From NCBI GenBank assembly GCA_963839955.1, contig CAWIXB010000001.1, positions 3,596,001-3,660,000 on the forward strand: a DNA stretch of 64,000 nt, in the 5' to 3' direction. This stretch comes from CAWIXB01 sp963839955. GTDB taxonomy: Bacteria; Actinomycetota; Actinomycetes; JACCUZ01. The first letter of the stretch is position 1. Each line of letters begins with the position of its first letter. Below, piece by piece: positions 17,141 through 26,940 of the stretch. Both the position numbers and the translations under genes were made by a program. The notes beneath the pieces are model-generated. The model searched no databases, was not told the origin of the DNA, and was given only the letters and a program-made list of their open reading frames with translations.

Positions 17141-19710
17141 CCGCTTCAATCGGCCACGGGTCGGCCCGCGGGGTCCTTCGGGGACTCCGCGGGCCGACCC
17201 CGGCTCTGTGGCTGCTGATCGGCGTTCTCGCCATGCTCTCCGCCGGCATCACCGCGGGGCCGCTGGCCGGCCTCGCCGTGACGCCGGCGACACCGCATCT
17301 GCCGTGGTTGATCCTGGTCGCGCTGATGGTCGTCGCAGAGACCGCCCGGGTTCACCTGCACTTCCGCGGCGAGGCTCACACACTGACCTTCGCCGAGGTG
17401 CCGCTCGTCCTCGGTCTGCTCTTCGCGTCGCCCCTCGAGGTCGTTCTGGCCCAGCTGGCCGGCAGTCTCGTCGCGCGGCTCATCCACCGACGTCAACAGT
17501 TCGTCAAGCAAGCCTTCAACGTCGTCGTGGCCGCCTTTGATGCGTGCCTCGCCGTCCTCGTCTTCCACGCCTTCACGACGCACGGCGGGGTGTCGGACCC
17601 TCGGGTCTGGGCCGTCGCCGCGCTGGCAACCGTAGTGACGACGCTGGCCAGCTCGTCACTGGTGGCCGCGGCGATCAGCATCAAGGACCGCAGCCTGCAA
17701 CTGACCCTGCTGGCCCAGACGGTCCTGCCGGCCTCCGCGGTCACCGTGGTCAACACCGCGATGGCGCTGGCCTGCGCCGTCGTCCTGCACGTGTCACCCG
17801 CCGCAGCAGCGCTGCTCGCCCTCCCCGCAGCTGCCGTCTGGGTCGGCTACCGCGCCAGCACGCAGCGCGCGGACGAACGCGAGCGGGTGGACTTCCTGCT
17901 CACCATCGGCCGCGTCCTGCACACGCCCGGCCCGCTCGGCGACCGCGTCGCCGAGAGTGTCCAACTCGTCTGTGAGCAGCTGCGCGCCGAACGGGTGGAG
18001 ATCGTCACGCTGCCCGGCGCACTCCCGGGCCTGGACGGGCTCGGCCTCCACAGCGCCGACCTCAACACCGAGGAGATCTGCCGGCTCGCGTCCACCGGCG
18101 AGGCCCGGCTCCTCCGCGACCGCGACGTCTCGTCACTGAACCACGGCGACGGCGCGCCCGAGGCCCAGGCCATGCTCGCGCCGCTGCGCGGCGGCGGCGG
18201 CGTGATCGGCGGTGTGCTCGCCCTCAGCCGTCTTGGCGAGGTGTCCAAGTTCAACAGCCAGGACCTGCAGCTGCTCGAGGGTGTCGCCGAGCAGGTGACC
18301 GTGACCCTCGAACGCGACGCGCTTGCCCGGTCGATGCAACGTCTCGACGACCTGCGCCAGCGCTTCGAGCACCAGGCGCACCACGACGCACTCACCGGTC
18401 TCGCGAACCGGCGCCGCCTTGACGAGAAGGTCGAGCTGGCGCTGGAAGGCCCGCGCGACCGCGGCCGCGGCCCTGCTCTGCTGTTGCTCGACCTCGACGG
18501 CTTCAAGACCGTCAACGACTCCCACGGTCACGCGATCGGGGACGAGCTCCTCATGGTCGTGGCCGACCGCCTGCGTGCTGCGTTGCGCCCGGGGGACACC
18601 GCAGCGCGCGTCGGCGGCGACGAGTTCGTGATCCTGCTCGACGACCCCGTGTCGGTCACGGTCGCGCAGGACATCGCGCGACGACTGCTCCAGCACGTCT
18701 CGGGCCCTGTAGAGGTCGGCGGACACATGCTGCAGGTACGGGCGAGCATGGGACTCGCCGTCGCCGGACCCGAGACCACGGGCCCGGATGAGCTCCTGCA
18801 ACAGGCCGACCAGGTGATGTACGAGGTCAAGCGCCAGGGTGGCGGCGTCGGCGTGTACCGCGCCGACGAGCAGACCGGGCACGCCCAGCTTCGCTCCATG
18901 CGCGCCGACCTCGAGCAGGCTCTCGCCGAGGGCGCCATCCAGCCCGTCTTCCAGGCCATCCACTCGATGGAGACGGGCCAGCTGATCGCCGTCGAGACGC
19001 TGGCCCGCTGGCACCACGCCGAGCGTGGCAGCATTCCCGCGGCCGACTTCGTGGAGTTGGCCGAGGAGACCGGCTTGATCGTCCCGCTCGGGCGGCACAT
19101 GCTTCGCGAGGCGTGTCGTCAGCTGGCCGTCTGGCAGCGTGCCTACCCGCAGACCGCACCGTCGGTCACGGTCAACGTCTCAGCCCGCGAGCTGCTCAGC
19201 GAAGACTTCGCCGACGGCGTCGAAGACATCTTGGCGGATACCGGCGCCGACGCCACCCGGCTGATCCTGGAGATCACCGAGACCCAGGTCCTCGGCGACT
19301 CGCCCCTCATCACCGCAGGGCTGCACCGGCTCCGCCGGCTGGGCATCCGGGTCGCCATCGACGACTTCGGCTCGGGCTACGCCTCGGTCAAGCACCTGCG
19401 GCGACTGCCCGTCGACGTCCTCAAGGTCGACCGCAGCCTCACGCAGGGCGCCGCGAACATGCAAGCCGACCAGGAGATCGTGCGCGCCATCGTCGCGCTG
19501 GCCAGCGCGTTGCGCCTCCAGGTCATCGCCGAGGGCGTGGAGACGACAGAAGAGCACCTCATGCTGCGCGAGCTCGGCTGCCCGCTCGCGCAGGGATACC
19601 TCCTGGGCCACCCTGGCCCCGCCGGCGCCATCGACGAGCTTCTCCTGTCGGCGCTGGCGCAACCTGTCGAACCGCGGTGGTTCGGGCCGCAGGCAGTCCC
19701 GGTGAACTGA
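17137..19710 (+). CDS. Membrane-bound GGDEF-EAL protein (c-di-GMP synthase/phosphodiesterase)
   Basis: An 857-residue protein. Six to eight hydrophobic helices fill residues 20-235 (MASE-like sensor), then a GAF-like region at about 250-400, a GGDEF domain and an EAL domain. The GGDEF site is intact (RVGGDEF, residues 493-497), with the product-inhibition site RPGD exactly five residues before it. The EAL domain has ETL in place of EAL (Glu620) but keeps NVSARELL, EITETQ, DDFGSG and LKVDRS, so phosphodiesterase activity is plausible. ATG 17137 overlaps the subtilase stop (ATGA); the frame upstream of it is a shadow of the subtilase. Coupled expression suggests a joint role at the cell surface (inference). 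Confidence 0.92.
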   Translation: MTASIGHGSARGVLRGLRGPTPALWLLIGVLAMLSAGITAGPLAGLAVTPATPHLPWLILVALMVVAETARVHLHFRGEAHTLTFAEVPLVLGLLFASPLEVVLAQLAGSLVARLIHRRQQFVKQAFNVVVAAFDACLAVLVFHAFTTHGGVSDPRVWAVAALATVVTTLASSSLVAAAISIKDRSLQLTLLAQTVLPASAVTVVNTAMALACAVVLHVSPAAAALLALPAAAVWVGYRASTQRADERERVDFLLTIGRVLHTPGPLGDRVAESVQLVCEQLRAERVEIVTLPGALPGLDGLGLHSADLNTEEICRLASTGEARLLRDRDVSSLNHGDGAPEAQAMLAPLRGGGGVIGGVLALSRLGEVSKFNSQDLQLLEGVAEQVTVTLERDALARSMQRLDDLRQRFEHQAHHDALTGLANRRRLDEKVELALEGPRDRGRGPALLLLDLDGFKTVNDSHGHAIGDELLMVVADRLRAALRPGDTAARVGGDEFVILLDDPVSVTVAQDIARRLLQHVSGPVEVGGHMLQVRASMGLAVAGPETTGPDELLQQADQVMYEVKRQGGGVGVYRADEQTGHAQLRSMRADLEQALAEGAIQPVFQAIHSMETGQLIAVETLARWHHAERGSIPAADFVELAEETGLIVPLGRHMLREACRQLAVWQRAYPQTAPSVTVNVSARELLSEDFADGVEDILADTGADATRLILEITETQVLGDSPLITAGLHRLRRLGIRVAIDDFGSGYASVKHLRRLPVDVLKVDRSLTQGAANMQADQEIVRAIVALASALRLQVIAEGVETTEEHLMLRELGCPLAQGYLLGHPGPAGAIDELLLSALAQPVEPRWFGPQAVPVN

Positions 19711-19774
19711 CCGCACGGCCAGGCGCGCTTCTCGCTGCCCCGTTCACGTGCCGATCCGGCGGTGGCGCGGCAGG

Positions 19775-20104
19775 ATGGAGGACGTGGCACGACCGGACGA
19801 GGGGCCCAAGGACATCGATGCTCTGCTCGCAGAGGTCGAACGCACGCTGGGCGGCCCTAGTGCGGGCGCCAAGCGAGGCGTGGTCCCCGCGCGTACGTTC
19901 GACGACAAGCCGAGCGGCGAGGTGGAGCAACCGCGCGGCGGCCTCGTCGCCCGGGTCCGCTTCGCCACCATCACGGCGGCAGTGGCTGCCGCCGGCGTCT
20001 GGGTGATCTTCGCGGTTCTGCCGTTCTGGGGTGCCGCCTCCGGCGCCTCCGGCGCGTTCTTATCAGTCTTCCTCGTCGCGCTGGTGCTCGGTCGCCGCCG
20101 CTGA
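19775..20104 (+). CDS. Small membrane protein, function unknown
   Basis: A 109-residue protein with an acidic N-terminal half (MEDVARPDEGPKDIDALLAEVERTL) and two closely spaced hydrophobic helices at the C terminus ending LVLGRRR. ATG 19775 or GTG 19784 could start it; the first is preferred because it gives a longer conserved-looking soluble helix. It lies 64 bases after the GGDEF-EAL gene and converges on asd. I do not recognise a named family. Confidence 0.6.
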   Translation: MEDVARPDEGPKDIDALLAEVERTLGGPSAGAKRGVVPARTFDDKPSGEVEQPRGGLVARVRFATITAAVAAAGVWVIFAVLPFWGAASGASGAFLSVFLVALVLGRRR

Positions 20105-20117
20105 CCGCGCAGCCGGG

Positions 20118-21176
20118 TCAGCCCCCGGCGGCGACCAGCTCGGCGATCTGCGCGGTGTTCAGGGCCGCGCCCTTGCGCAGGTTGTCGCCGCAGAGGAACA
20201 GGTCGAGCGAACGCGGGTCGTCGAGCGAGCGGCGTACCCGGCCGACCCATGTCGGGTCGGTGCCCACGACATCGGCGGGCGTCGGGAACTCGCCGATGGC
20301 GGGGTCGTCGCAGAGCACGACGCCGGGAGCTTCCCGCAGGATTTCCTGGGCGCGCGCCTGGTCGACGTCGCGCTCGAACGTCGCGTGCAGGGCGATCGAG
20401 TGGGTTGTCATGACCGGCACGCGCACGCACGTCGCGGAGACCTTCAGGTCGGGCAGGTCGAGGATCTTGCGCGACTCGCCGCGCACCTTGAGCTCCTCCG
20501 AGGACCACCCGTCGTCCTTGAGCGAGCCGGCCCACGGAATCACGTTGAGGGCGAGCGGTGCAGGGAACGGACCGAAGTCGCTGACCACGCGCCGTACGTC
20601 GCCGGGAGCCGTGCCCAGGTCGGGCGACCCCGCGACCTTGGCAATCTGCTCGCGCAACGTGTCGATGCCGCCCTGGCCGGCGCCGGACGCGGCCTGGTAG
20701 GACGCGACGACGAGCTCGGCGAGGCCGTACTCGGCATGCAGTGCGCCAACGGCCACGATCATCGACAGCGTCGTGCAGTTGGGGTTGCTGATGATGCCGC
20801 GCGGACGCCGGTGCGCGGCGGCGGCATTGACCTCGGGCACCACGAGCGGGACGTCGTCGTCCATCCGGAAAGCACCGGAGTTGTCGACGGCCACCGCGCC
20901 GTGCGCGGCCGCCACGGGTGCCCACTGCGCCGCCACCTCGTCGGGCACGTCGAACATCGCGACGTCGACACCCTCGAAGCACTCTTCGGAGAGTGCGATG
21001 ACCTCGACCTGCTCACCGCGCACCTTGAGTCGCTTGCCGGCCGACCGTGGCGACGCGATGAGGCGTATCTCGCCCCAGATGTCCTCTCGCGTGGACAACA
21101 GGTCGAGCATCACGGTCCCGACAGCGCCGGTCGCGCCGACCACCGCAAGAGTGGGCCTGTCGTCGCGGGTGCTCAT
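20118..21176 (-). CDS. asd: Aspartate-semialdehyde dehydrogenase
   Basis: A 352-residue NADP enzyme that reduces aspartyl phosphate to aspartate semialdehyde, the branch to lysine/diaminopimelate, threonine and methionine. [13 protein letters not shown] is the N-terminal NADP loop, and [13 protein letters not shown] holds the catalytic Cys. Later motifs ([29 protein letters not shown]) match the family. Its ATG overlaps the aspartokinase stop by four bases, the usual ask-asd operon order. Confidence 0.96.
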   Translation of the reverse strand: MSTRDDRPTLAVVGATGAVGTVMLDLLSTREDIWGEIRLIASPRSAGKRLKVRGEQVEVIALSEECFEGVDVAMFDVPDEVAAQWAPVAAAHGAVAVDNSGAFRMDDDVPLVVPEVNAAAAHRRPRGIISNPNCTTLSMIVAVGALHAEYGLAELVVASYQAASGAGQGGIDTLREQIAKVAGSPDLGTAPGDVRRVVSDFGPFPAPLALNVIPWAGSLKDDGWSSEELKVRGESRKILDLPDLKVSATCVRVPVMTTHSIALHATFERDVDQARAQEILREAPGVVLCDDPAIGEFPTPADVVGTDPTWVGRVRRSLDDPRSLDLFLCGDNLRKGAALNTAQIAELVAAGG

Positions 21177-22444
21177 CGTCCGGTCCCTCCGTAGACGGTG
21201 GCTTGGGCGTCGCTCGCGTCGAGCTCGAACGCCGTGTGCACGGCCATGACGGCGCGTGGCACCTCGTCCTCACGACAGATCACCGAGATGCGGATCTCCG
21301 ACGTCGAGATCAGCTCGATGTTGACGCCCGCGTCCGCGAGCGCACCGAAGAAGGTCGCGGAGACGCCCGGGTGCGAGCGCATCCCGGCGCCGACCAGGGA
21401 GACCTTGCCCACCTGGTCGTCGTAGAGCAGGTCCTCGAAGCCGACTTCGTCCTTGACCCGGGTGAGGGCGGTCATGGCGCTCTGACCGTCGGTCGTGGGC
21501 AGCGTGAAGGAGATGTCGGTGCGACCGGTCGACGCGGCTGACACGTTCTGCACGATCATGTCGATGTTGATCTCGGCGGCCGCCAGCGCGCGGAAGATGG
21601 ACGCCGCCTCGCCGGGCTTGTCCGGCACACCGACCACGGTGATCTTGGCCTCGCTGCGGTCATGCGCGACGCCGGAGATGATCGCCTGCTCCATCTGGTC
21701 CACCCCTTCAGGTTCGTTGGAGACCCAGGTGCCGGGCCGATGGTTGAAGGACGAGCGCACGTGCACGGGGATGCCGTAACGCCGGGCATACTCCACGCAC
21801 CGCAGGTGCAGGATCTTCGCGCCGCACGCTGCCATCTCGAGCATCTCCTCGTAGGAGATGCGGGGAACGTGGCGGGCGGTCGGCACGATTCGCGGGTCTG
21901 CGGAGTAGACGCCGTCGACGTCGCTGTAGATCTCGCACACCTCGGCACCGAGTGCTGCGGCCAGCGCCACGGCGGTCGTGTCCGATCCGCCTCGGCCGAG
22001 GGTGGTGATGTCCTTCGTGTCCTGTGAGACGCCCTGGAACCCCGCAACGATCGCGATGTAGCCGGCGTCGAGAGCATCACGGATCCGGCCCGGCGTCACG
22101 TCGATGATGCGTGCCTTGCCGTGCACGGCGGTCGTAATGACACCGGCCTGGCTGCCGGTAAACGACCGGGCCTCGTGGCCGAGGTTCGCGATGGCCATCG
22201 CGAGCAGCGCCATGGAGATGCGCTCCCCGGCGGTGAGCAGCATGTCGAGCTCGCGACCCGGGGGCAGCGGTGAGACCTGCTCGGCCAGGTCGATCAGGTC
22301 GTCGGTCGAGTCACCCATCGCGGACACGACGACGACCACGTCGTGGCCCTGCTTGCGCGTCTCCACGATCCGCTTGGCCACCCGCTTGACGCCGTCGGCA
22401 TCTGCCACCGACGAGCCGCCGTACTTCTGTACGACCAGTCCCAC
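21173..22444 (-). CDS. Aspartokinase
   Basis: A 423-residue aspartate kinase, the first enzyme of the aspartate amino-acid family. [12 protein letters not shown] at the N terminus is the ATP-site signature, followed by [15 protein letters not shown] (the substrate/ATP loop). Two ACT domains occupy the C-terminal 160 residues (starting [18 protein letters not shown] and [14 protein letters not shown]), the site of feedback by lysine and threonine in relatives. In many actinobacteria an internal start makes a separate regulatory beta subunit; I did not see a decisive internal ribosome site. The start is GTG 22444. Confidence 0.95.
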   Translation of the reverse strand: MGLVVQKYGGSSVADADGVKRVAKRIVETRKQGHDVVVVVSAMGDSTDDLIDLAEQVSPLPPGRELDMLLTAGERISMALLAMAIANLGHEARSFTGSQAGVITTAVHGKARIIDVTPGRIRDALDAGYIAIVAGFQGVSQDTKDITTLGRGGSDTTAVALAAALGAEVCEIYSDVDGVYSADPRIVPTARHVPRISYEEMLEMAACGAKILHLRCVEYARRYGIPVHVRSSFNHRPGTWVSNEPEGVDQMEQAIISGVAHDRSEAKITVVGVPDKPGEAASIFRALAAAEINIDMIVQNVSAASTGRTDISFTLPTTDGQSAMTALTRVKDEVGFEDLLYDDQVGKVSLVGAGMRSHPGVSATFFGALADAGVNIELISTSEIRISVICREDEVPRAVMAVHTAFELDASDAQATVYGGTGR

Positions 22445-22483
22445 GATGTGACTCCTACGGCGATGTCGGGCGGACCCCCCATT

Positions 22484-23101
22484 CTACGGAGCAGCTGAAT
22501 GGCGCCCTGCGGGTCGCTCGACGGCCTCGTGAGCGGTCTGGGCCAGCAGCCGGTCCTCGACCATCGTCGCCTCGTCGGACTCGGCGTCCAGACGCACGTG
22601 GGAGACGACGGAGTGCAGTGCCCTCAGCACCGAGCTCGCCGTCGCACCCCAGTTGGACAGATAGGAGAACTGCCACCACCACAGGGCCTCGGTTGAGCGG
22701 CCGGCGCGGAAGTGCAGCAGGCCGTGCAGCAGGTCGGACATCACGTCGGCGATGTCGTCGGAGAGACGGCTGGTGAACAGCTCAGGCTCGCTCGCGTAGG
22801 GGTCGAACAACGCGGCGTGCTCGTCGATGGGCTCAAGGAGATTCGCCAGCGAGGTGCGCAGGCCCTCGAGGTCAGGGTCGAAGCCGGGGTCCGGCTCGAA
22901 CCGCTCCTCCGGGGTCACGTCGGAGATGGCACCGAGCCGTCCGCCGGCGAGCAGCACCTGGGAGATCTCGAGCAGCAGCAGCGAGATGGCGTAGTCAGGG
23001 TCCTCACCAGCGGCGATCTCGCGGATCGCGACCACGAAGCTCTCCACCTGGTCAGCGATCTCGACCGTGAAGTCGCTCAGGTCGTCCTTGGCCTCTGTCA
23101 T
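22484..23101 (-). CDS. DUF5063 family protein
   Basis: A 205-residue acidic, helical soluble protein resembling the DUF5063 family, which in actinobacteria is commonly found between recR and the aspartokinase gene, as here. Recognisable parts are LLLLEISQVLLAGGRLGAI and ADVMSDLLHGLLHFRAGR followed by ALWWWQFSYLSNWG. Function is unknown. GAGG eight bases upstream favours ATG 23101 over GTG 23110. It lies 30 bases after recR and is probably in the same transcript. Confidence 0.85.
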   Translation of the reverse strand: MTEAKDDLSDFTVEIADQVESFVVAIREIAAGEDPDYAISLLLLEISQVLLAGGRLGAISDVTPEERFEPDPGFDPDLEGLRTSLANLLEPIDEHAALFDPYASEPELFTSRLSDDIADVMSDLLHGLLHFRAGRSTEALWWWQFSYLSNWGATASSVLRALHSVVSHVRLDAESDEATMVEDRLLAQTAHEAVERPAGRHSAAP

Positions 23102-23131
23102 GTCCAGCACCTCGTCGGGTCGCCGTTCCTG

Positions 23132-23731
23132 TTAGACATCCAACAGCCGCCTGCCCTCGAAGGCCCGGCCCAGGGTCACCTCGTCGGCGTACTCCAGGTC
23201 GCCACCGACCGGAAGCCCGCTCGCGAGCCGCGTCACCTTCAGGCCCATCGGCTTGACCAGCCGGGCGAGGTAGGTGGCCGTCGCCTCGCCCTCGAGGTTG
23301 GGGTCGGTCGCCAGGATCAGCTCGGTGACGGCGCCGTCGGCGAGGCGGGTCATGAGCTCCTTGACCCGCAGGTCGTCCGGGCCGATGCCCTCGATCGGGC
23401 TGATCGCGCCACCCAGCACGTGGTAGCGGCCGCGGAACTCGCGCGTCTTCTCGATGGCGACGACGTCCTTGGACTCCTCGACCACACAGATCGAGGCGAC
23501 GTCGCGACGCGGGTCTCGACAGATGCGGCACTCGTCGGCCTCGGCCACGTTGCCGCAGACGCGGCAGAAGCGGACCTTGTCCTTGACCTCGGTGAGGGCG
23601 AGCACCAGGCGACGTACGTCGGCGGGGTCGGCGGCGAGCAGGTGGAACGCGATGCGCTGCGCGCTCTTGGGACCGACCCCCGGCAACCTGCCGAGCTCGT
23701 CGATGAGGTCCTGGACCACGCCCTCGTACAC
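23132..23731 (-). CDS. recR: Recombination protein RecR
   Basis: A 199-residue RecR, acting with RecF/RecO to load RecA at gaps. The helix-hairpin-helix [22 protein letters not shown], the four-Cys zinc finger ([16 protein letters not shown]) and the Toprim domain ([28 protein letters not shown]) are all present. It sits in the conserved dnaX - ybaB - recR order. Confidence 0.97.
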   Translation of the reverse strand: MYEGVVQDLIDELGRLPGVGPKSAQRIAFHLLAADPADVRRLVLALTEVKDKVRFCRVCGNVAEADECRICRDPRRDVASICVVEESKDVVAIEKTREFRGRYHVLGGAISPIEGIGPDDLRVKELMTRLADGAVTELILATDPNLEGEATATYLARLVKPMGLKVTRLASGLPVGGDLEYADEVTLGRAFEGRRLLDV

Positions 23732-23742
23732 GGGGGTCCTGC

Positions 23743-24099
23743 CTAGAGTCCCGGCAGGCCGAGAGTGCCGGCCCCGCCGAGGCCCGCGGCAAGCGGGCCC
23801 ATCGTCGTGGCCTGCAGTTCGCGGGCGGCGCGGTTGGCGTCGCGGATGGCGGCCAGCACGAGGTCGGCCAGGCCTTCGGCGTCGGAGGGATCGATGGCCT
23901 TGGGATCGATCTCCAGGCCGACGACCTCGCCCGCACCGGTCACGGTGGCCGTGACCAGCCCGCCTCCGGCCGTGCCCCGGACGGTCGCCTTGCCGAGCTC
24001 CTCCTGAGCCTCGGCGAGCCGCTGCTGCATCTGCTGGGCCTGTTTGAGCAGGCCGGCCATGTCGGGTTGGTCACCACCAGGGAACAACGCCTTCTCCAA
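23743..24099 (-). CDS. YbaB/EbfC family nucleoid-associated protein
   Basis: A 118-residue DNA-binding protein of the YbaB family. The coiled start [19 protein letters not shown], the glycine-rich [12 protein letters not shown] strand and [15 protein letters not shown] match it. The start is uncertain: TTG 24099 keeps the FPGGDQPDM leader found in many actinobacterial members, while ATG 24060 gives a 105-residue form. It lies between dnaX and recR with an 11-base gap to recR. Confidence 0.9.
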   Translation of the reverse strand: MEKALFPGGDQPDMAGLLKQAQQMQQRLAEAQEELGKATVRGTAGGGLVTATVTGAGEVVGLEIDPKAIDPSDAEGLADLVLAAIRDANRAARELQATTMGPLAAGLGGAGTLGLPGL

Positions 24100-24174
24100 T
24101 GCCTGCGGACGGTGTGCTGCGGAGAACTCGTGGCCCGAGCCGTCTGGCGTCCCGGTCCAGCACGAGCCTACGGG

Positions 24175-26076
24175 TCAGCCGTTGTCGTACTCCCCGATGA
24201 CCCGGGCGCCGAGCTCACGAGCCAGCAGCTCCTGATGGCTCAGACCCGCGTCGTCGGCGTCCGGATCGTCCGCGGAGGGCACGTCGTCGGCCGCTGCGGA
24301 CGCGGGGCCGGCCGCCTGGTCGGGACCCGCCGGGGAGGGCTGGGGGCCCCCGGCCTCCGGCTGGGCCGCGCGGGGGCGGGACCGTCCAGCGGCGGCGGGC
24401 GGGCCCGCGGAGCCGCCGGGCGCCGGTGCGGAGGGCCCGGCAGACGGGTCGACGATCGCCTCGACCTTCCAGTCGACCCCGAGCACCTGGACGAGGGCCT
24501 CCCGGACGACCTCGTCGCTGCCGCCCCGCGCGAAGCTCTCCCGGGCCCCGGCGTTGACCATGGCCAGGGTCAGCCGGCCGCCCTCGACGGCGGCGACCTG
24601 CGCGTTGTGGCTGAGCAGGGTCCAGGTGAACCGGCGCATGCCCTTGACGGCCTCGAGCACGTCGGGCCACATCCGGCGTACGGCGGTGAGGTCGAGGGCG
24701 CCTGGCTCGCCCGACCCGTCGGTGGCCGGGGGACTGCCGGCTGCTTCAGCGGTGTCGGGCGGACCGGCCTCGCCGGTGGCACCTCCGGGCGGGACTGAGG
24801 GGTCGGGAGGGGCACTCGCCGGACCGGGGTGGGCGACGGCAGGCGCCTTAGCGGCTCGGCCCGAGCCGGCCGGGCTGTCGGCTGCTGGTGCTTCGTTGGT
24901 GGCACTCGGCGCGGCGATCGAGATGCGGCGCTCGAGGCGGTCCATGCGCGCGGCCAGGCCGCCCCCGTCGGGGGCCGCCCCGGGCAGGAGCACCCGGGCG
25001 CACATGAGCTCGAGCTGCAGCCGGGGTGCGGTCGCACCGCGCATCTCGGTGAGGCCGGTGTTGATGATGTCGGCCGCCCGCGAGAGCTCGGCCGCCCCGA
25101 AGTGCGTGGCCTGGTGGCGCATCCGCTCGACCTCGTCGGGAGGGTGTTCGCCGAGAATGCTCGTGGCAGCGTCGGGCACCGCGTCGATGATGACGAGGTC
25201 GCGCAGCCGCTCGAGGAGATCCTCGGCGAAGCGACGCGGATCGTGGCCGGCCTCGACGACGCGGTCGACGATGGTGAACACCGCCGCGCCGTCGCCCGCG
25301 GCCATGGCGTCGATGGTGTCGTCGAGCAGAGTCGCGTCGGTGTAGCCGAGCAGGGCGACAGCCAGGTGGTAGCTGACGCCGTCGTCGCCGGCACCGGCCA
25401 CCAGCTGGTCGAGCACGCTCATCGAGTCACGGACCGAGCCGCGGCCCGCCCGCACGACGAGCGGCAGGACGCCCTTGTCGACCGTGACACCCTCCTGCTC
25501 GCAGACCCGGCCGAGGTAGGCGAGCAGCTCGCCCGGCGGGACGAGGCGGAACGGGTAGTGGTGGACCCGGGACCTGATGGTCGGGATGACCTTGTCGGGC
25601 TCGGTGGTGGCGAAGACGAACTTCACGTGGGACGGCGGCTCCTCGACGACCTTGAGCAGCGCGTTGGACGCGCCCGGCCCGAGCATGTGGGCCTCGTCGA
25701 TGATGTAGACCTTGTAGCGCGAGGACGACGGCGAGTAGAACGCGCGCTCACGCAGCTCGCGGGCGTCGTCGACCAGGCCGTGGGTGGCGGCGTCGATCTC
25801 GATCACGTCGAGGCTGCCCGACCCGCCGCGGGCCAGGTCCTGGCACGACTGGCACTGGCCGCAGGGCGTCGGCGTCGGGCCCTTCTCGCAGTTGAGGCAG
25901 CGGGCCAGGATGCGCGCGCTCGTGGTCTTGCCGCAGCCGCGGGGGCCGCTGAAGAGGTAGGCGTGGTGGATGCGGTCGTGGCGCAGCGCCTGCTGGAGCG
26001 GCTCGGTGACATGGGCCTGCCCGATCACGTCGTCGAACGTCTCGGGTCGGTAGCGGCGGTAGAGCGCTTGCGGCAC
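24175..26076 (-). CDS. dnaX: DNA polymerase III subunit gamma/tau
   Basis: A 633-residue clamp-loader ATPase. Walker A is GPRGCGKTTSARIL, followed by the four-Cys zinc module (CLNCEKGPTPTPCGQCQSC), Walker B YIIDEAHML and the sensor-1 FATTEPDKV. After residue 370 comes a long Pro/Ala/Gly-rich linker, then a DNA- and alpha-binding tau-like region (WPDVLEAVKGMRRFTWTLLS). GTG 26076 starts MPQALYRRYRPETF, the canonical N terminus. No obvious slippery A-tract for a short gamma form was seen. Confidence 0.96.
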   Translation of the reverse strand: MPQALYRRYRPETFDDVIGQAHVTEPLQQALRHDRIHHAYLFSGPRGCGKTTSARILARCLNCEKGPTPTPCGQCQSCQDLARGGSGSLDVIEIDAATHGLVDDARELRERAFYSPSSSRYKVYIIDEAHMLGPGASNALLKVVEEPPSHVKFVFATTEPDKVIPTIRSRVHHYPFRLVPPGELLAYLGRVCEQEGVTVDKGVLPLVVRAGRGSVRDSMSVLDQLVAGAGDDGVSYHLAVALLGYTDATLLDDTIDAMAAGDGAAVFTIVDRVVEAGHDPRRFAEDLLERLRDLVIIDAVPDAATSILGEHPPDEVERMRHQATHFGAAELSRAADIINTGLTEMRGATAPRLQLELMCARVLLPGAAPDGGGLAARMDRLERRISIAAPSATNEAPAADSPAGSGRAAKAPAVAHPGPASAPPDPSVPPGGATGEAGPPDTAEAAGSPPATDGSGEPGALDLTAVRRMWPDVLEAVKGMRRFTWTLLSHNAQVAAVEGGRLTLAMVNAGARESFARGGSDEVVREALVQVLGVDWKVEAIVDPSAGPSAPAPGGSAGPPAAAGRSRPRAAQPEAGGPQPSPAGPDQAAGPASAAADDVPSADDPDADDAGLSHQELLARELGARVIGEYDNG

Positions 26077-26107
26077 GCGACGACCCTAACGCCGTACGAG
26101 GACAGCG

Positions 26108-26202
26108 AGGACCCCCCGCACACCCGCCAGAGCCTGCCTACCCTTGCTGCCTTCCGGCCCTGGGGGGATTAAGCGGGTTGACGCCGCACGAGGGGTCGAC
26201 CA
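26108..26202 (-). ncRNA. ffs: Small bacterial signal recognition particle RNA (4.5S-like)
   Basis: On the minus strand the conserved domain IV reads CAGGGCCGGAAGGCAGCAAG followed by GGTAGGCAGGCTCTGG, the symmetric and asymmetric loops that bind Ffh, capped by GGAAG. Flanking arms ACCCGC and GCGGGT, then CCCC and GGGG, close the long hairpin. It lies just upstream of dnaX, a common position. Exact ends are estimated to within several bases. Confidence 0.93.
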
Positions 26203-26250
26203 CCGAGTCTACCGGCCCGCCCACCGTGGCTCTCCCCACCCGTCCGCCCC

Positions 26251-26392
26251 GCGGCCACCCATCGTTGGGTGATCGCAACCAGCCCCCACATGAGTCAGCC
26301 CGACGTACACCTCACGCGGCGCCGTACGCGGGCGGAACCGCCGAGCCTCTGACACCCGGCAAGCCTTTGTGGGGCGGGGTTGCGATCACCGG
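26251..26392. repeat. Paired inverted repeat, copy 1
   Basis: The left arm (26251-26290) includes GGGTGATCGCAACCAGCC and then CCCACA; the right arm (26366-26392) includes TGTGGGGCGGGGTTGCGATC. They are inverted copies of one core, TGATCGCAACC..CCCCACA, with about 75 bases between. The left arm is nearly identical over 40 bases to that of copy 2. Confidence 0.7.
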
Positions 26393-26710
26393 AGCGGGCG
26401 CCAGGAATCTTGCCGTCGGCCGGGAATCGCGCTTTCGGCCGCCGGGCGGCCAAGAAGTACGACGCAATGTCGATTCGGGGGGCTCGGGAGTCTGTCTGGG
26501 GTCAAGGCATCGTCTTTCCTGGCCTCGAGCGAGGCGAGCAGGGATGCCGCGGGGTGGCGGGAGTGGCGACGCCGACTGGTCTCGGCCCCTGCTCCGCCTC
26601 GCCGCGAGGGGCGGATCGGCACGACGGTGGATCCATGTCGCGCGTTGCGGAGCTGCGGCGCGTTCAACGCACCGCTCCTCCGCAGCCTGAGCGGAACGCT
26701 CTTCCGCTCA

Positions 26711-26840
26711 GCGGCCACCCAGCAATTGGGTGATCGCAACCAGCCCCCACAAAGGCGACTGACTTGGGTCTAGGGGAACGGTTCCGAGCGTGCGATCCGG
26801 TGGACTGGTCGCCATTGTGGGGCGGGGTTGCGATCACCGG
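26711..26840. repeat. Paired inverted repeat, copy 2
   Basis: The left arm (26711-26751) starts GCGGCCACCCAGCAATTGGG and continues into TGATCGCAACCAGCCCCCAC; the right arm (26815-26840) is TTGTGGGGCGGGGTTGCGAT plus CACCGG. It is the same design as copy 1, 460 bases away, with about 62 bases between arms. Confidence 0.7.
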
Positions 26841-26940
26841 GCTGTAGCAACGGGTGCAGCAGGACTGCCGAAGCGTGGCGGCAGTGGCGCAGGCGGCGAG
26901 GGTGGTGGGGATGGCGGTGCCGACCGGTATCCTCGCCCGC

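Larger units (their letters stand above)
26203..26940. other. Gene-free stretch with paired inverted repeats
   Basis: About 740 bases between the SRP RNA and tRNA-Ser hold several open frames on both strands, but none has a ribosome site, family resemblance or coherent codon use; their products are Arg/Ser/Pro-rich. The stretch contains two copies of a paired inverted repeat, listed separately, and the related sequences GTGGCGGGAGTGGCG (near 26555) and GTGGCGGCAGTGGCG (near 26876). It looks like accumulated non-coding repeat sequence. Confidence 0.6.

Noticed and set aside
24829..26172. 447-residue plus-strand frame opposite dnaX
   Set aside because: Antisense of dnaX and overlaps the SRP RNA.
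26386..26739. 117-residue minus-strand frame and others in the gene-free stretch
   Set aside because: No start signal, Arg/Pro/Ser-rich, and overlapping repeat arms; treated as non-coding.
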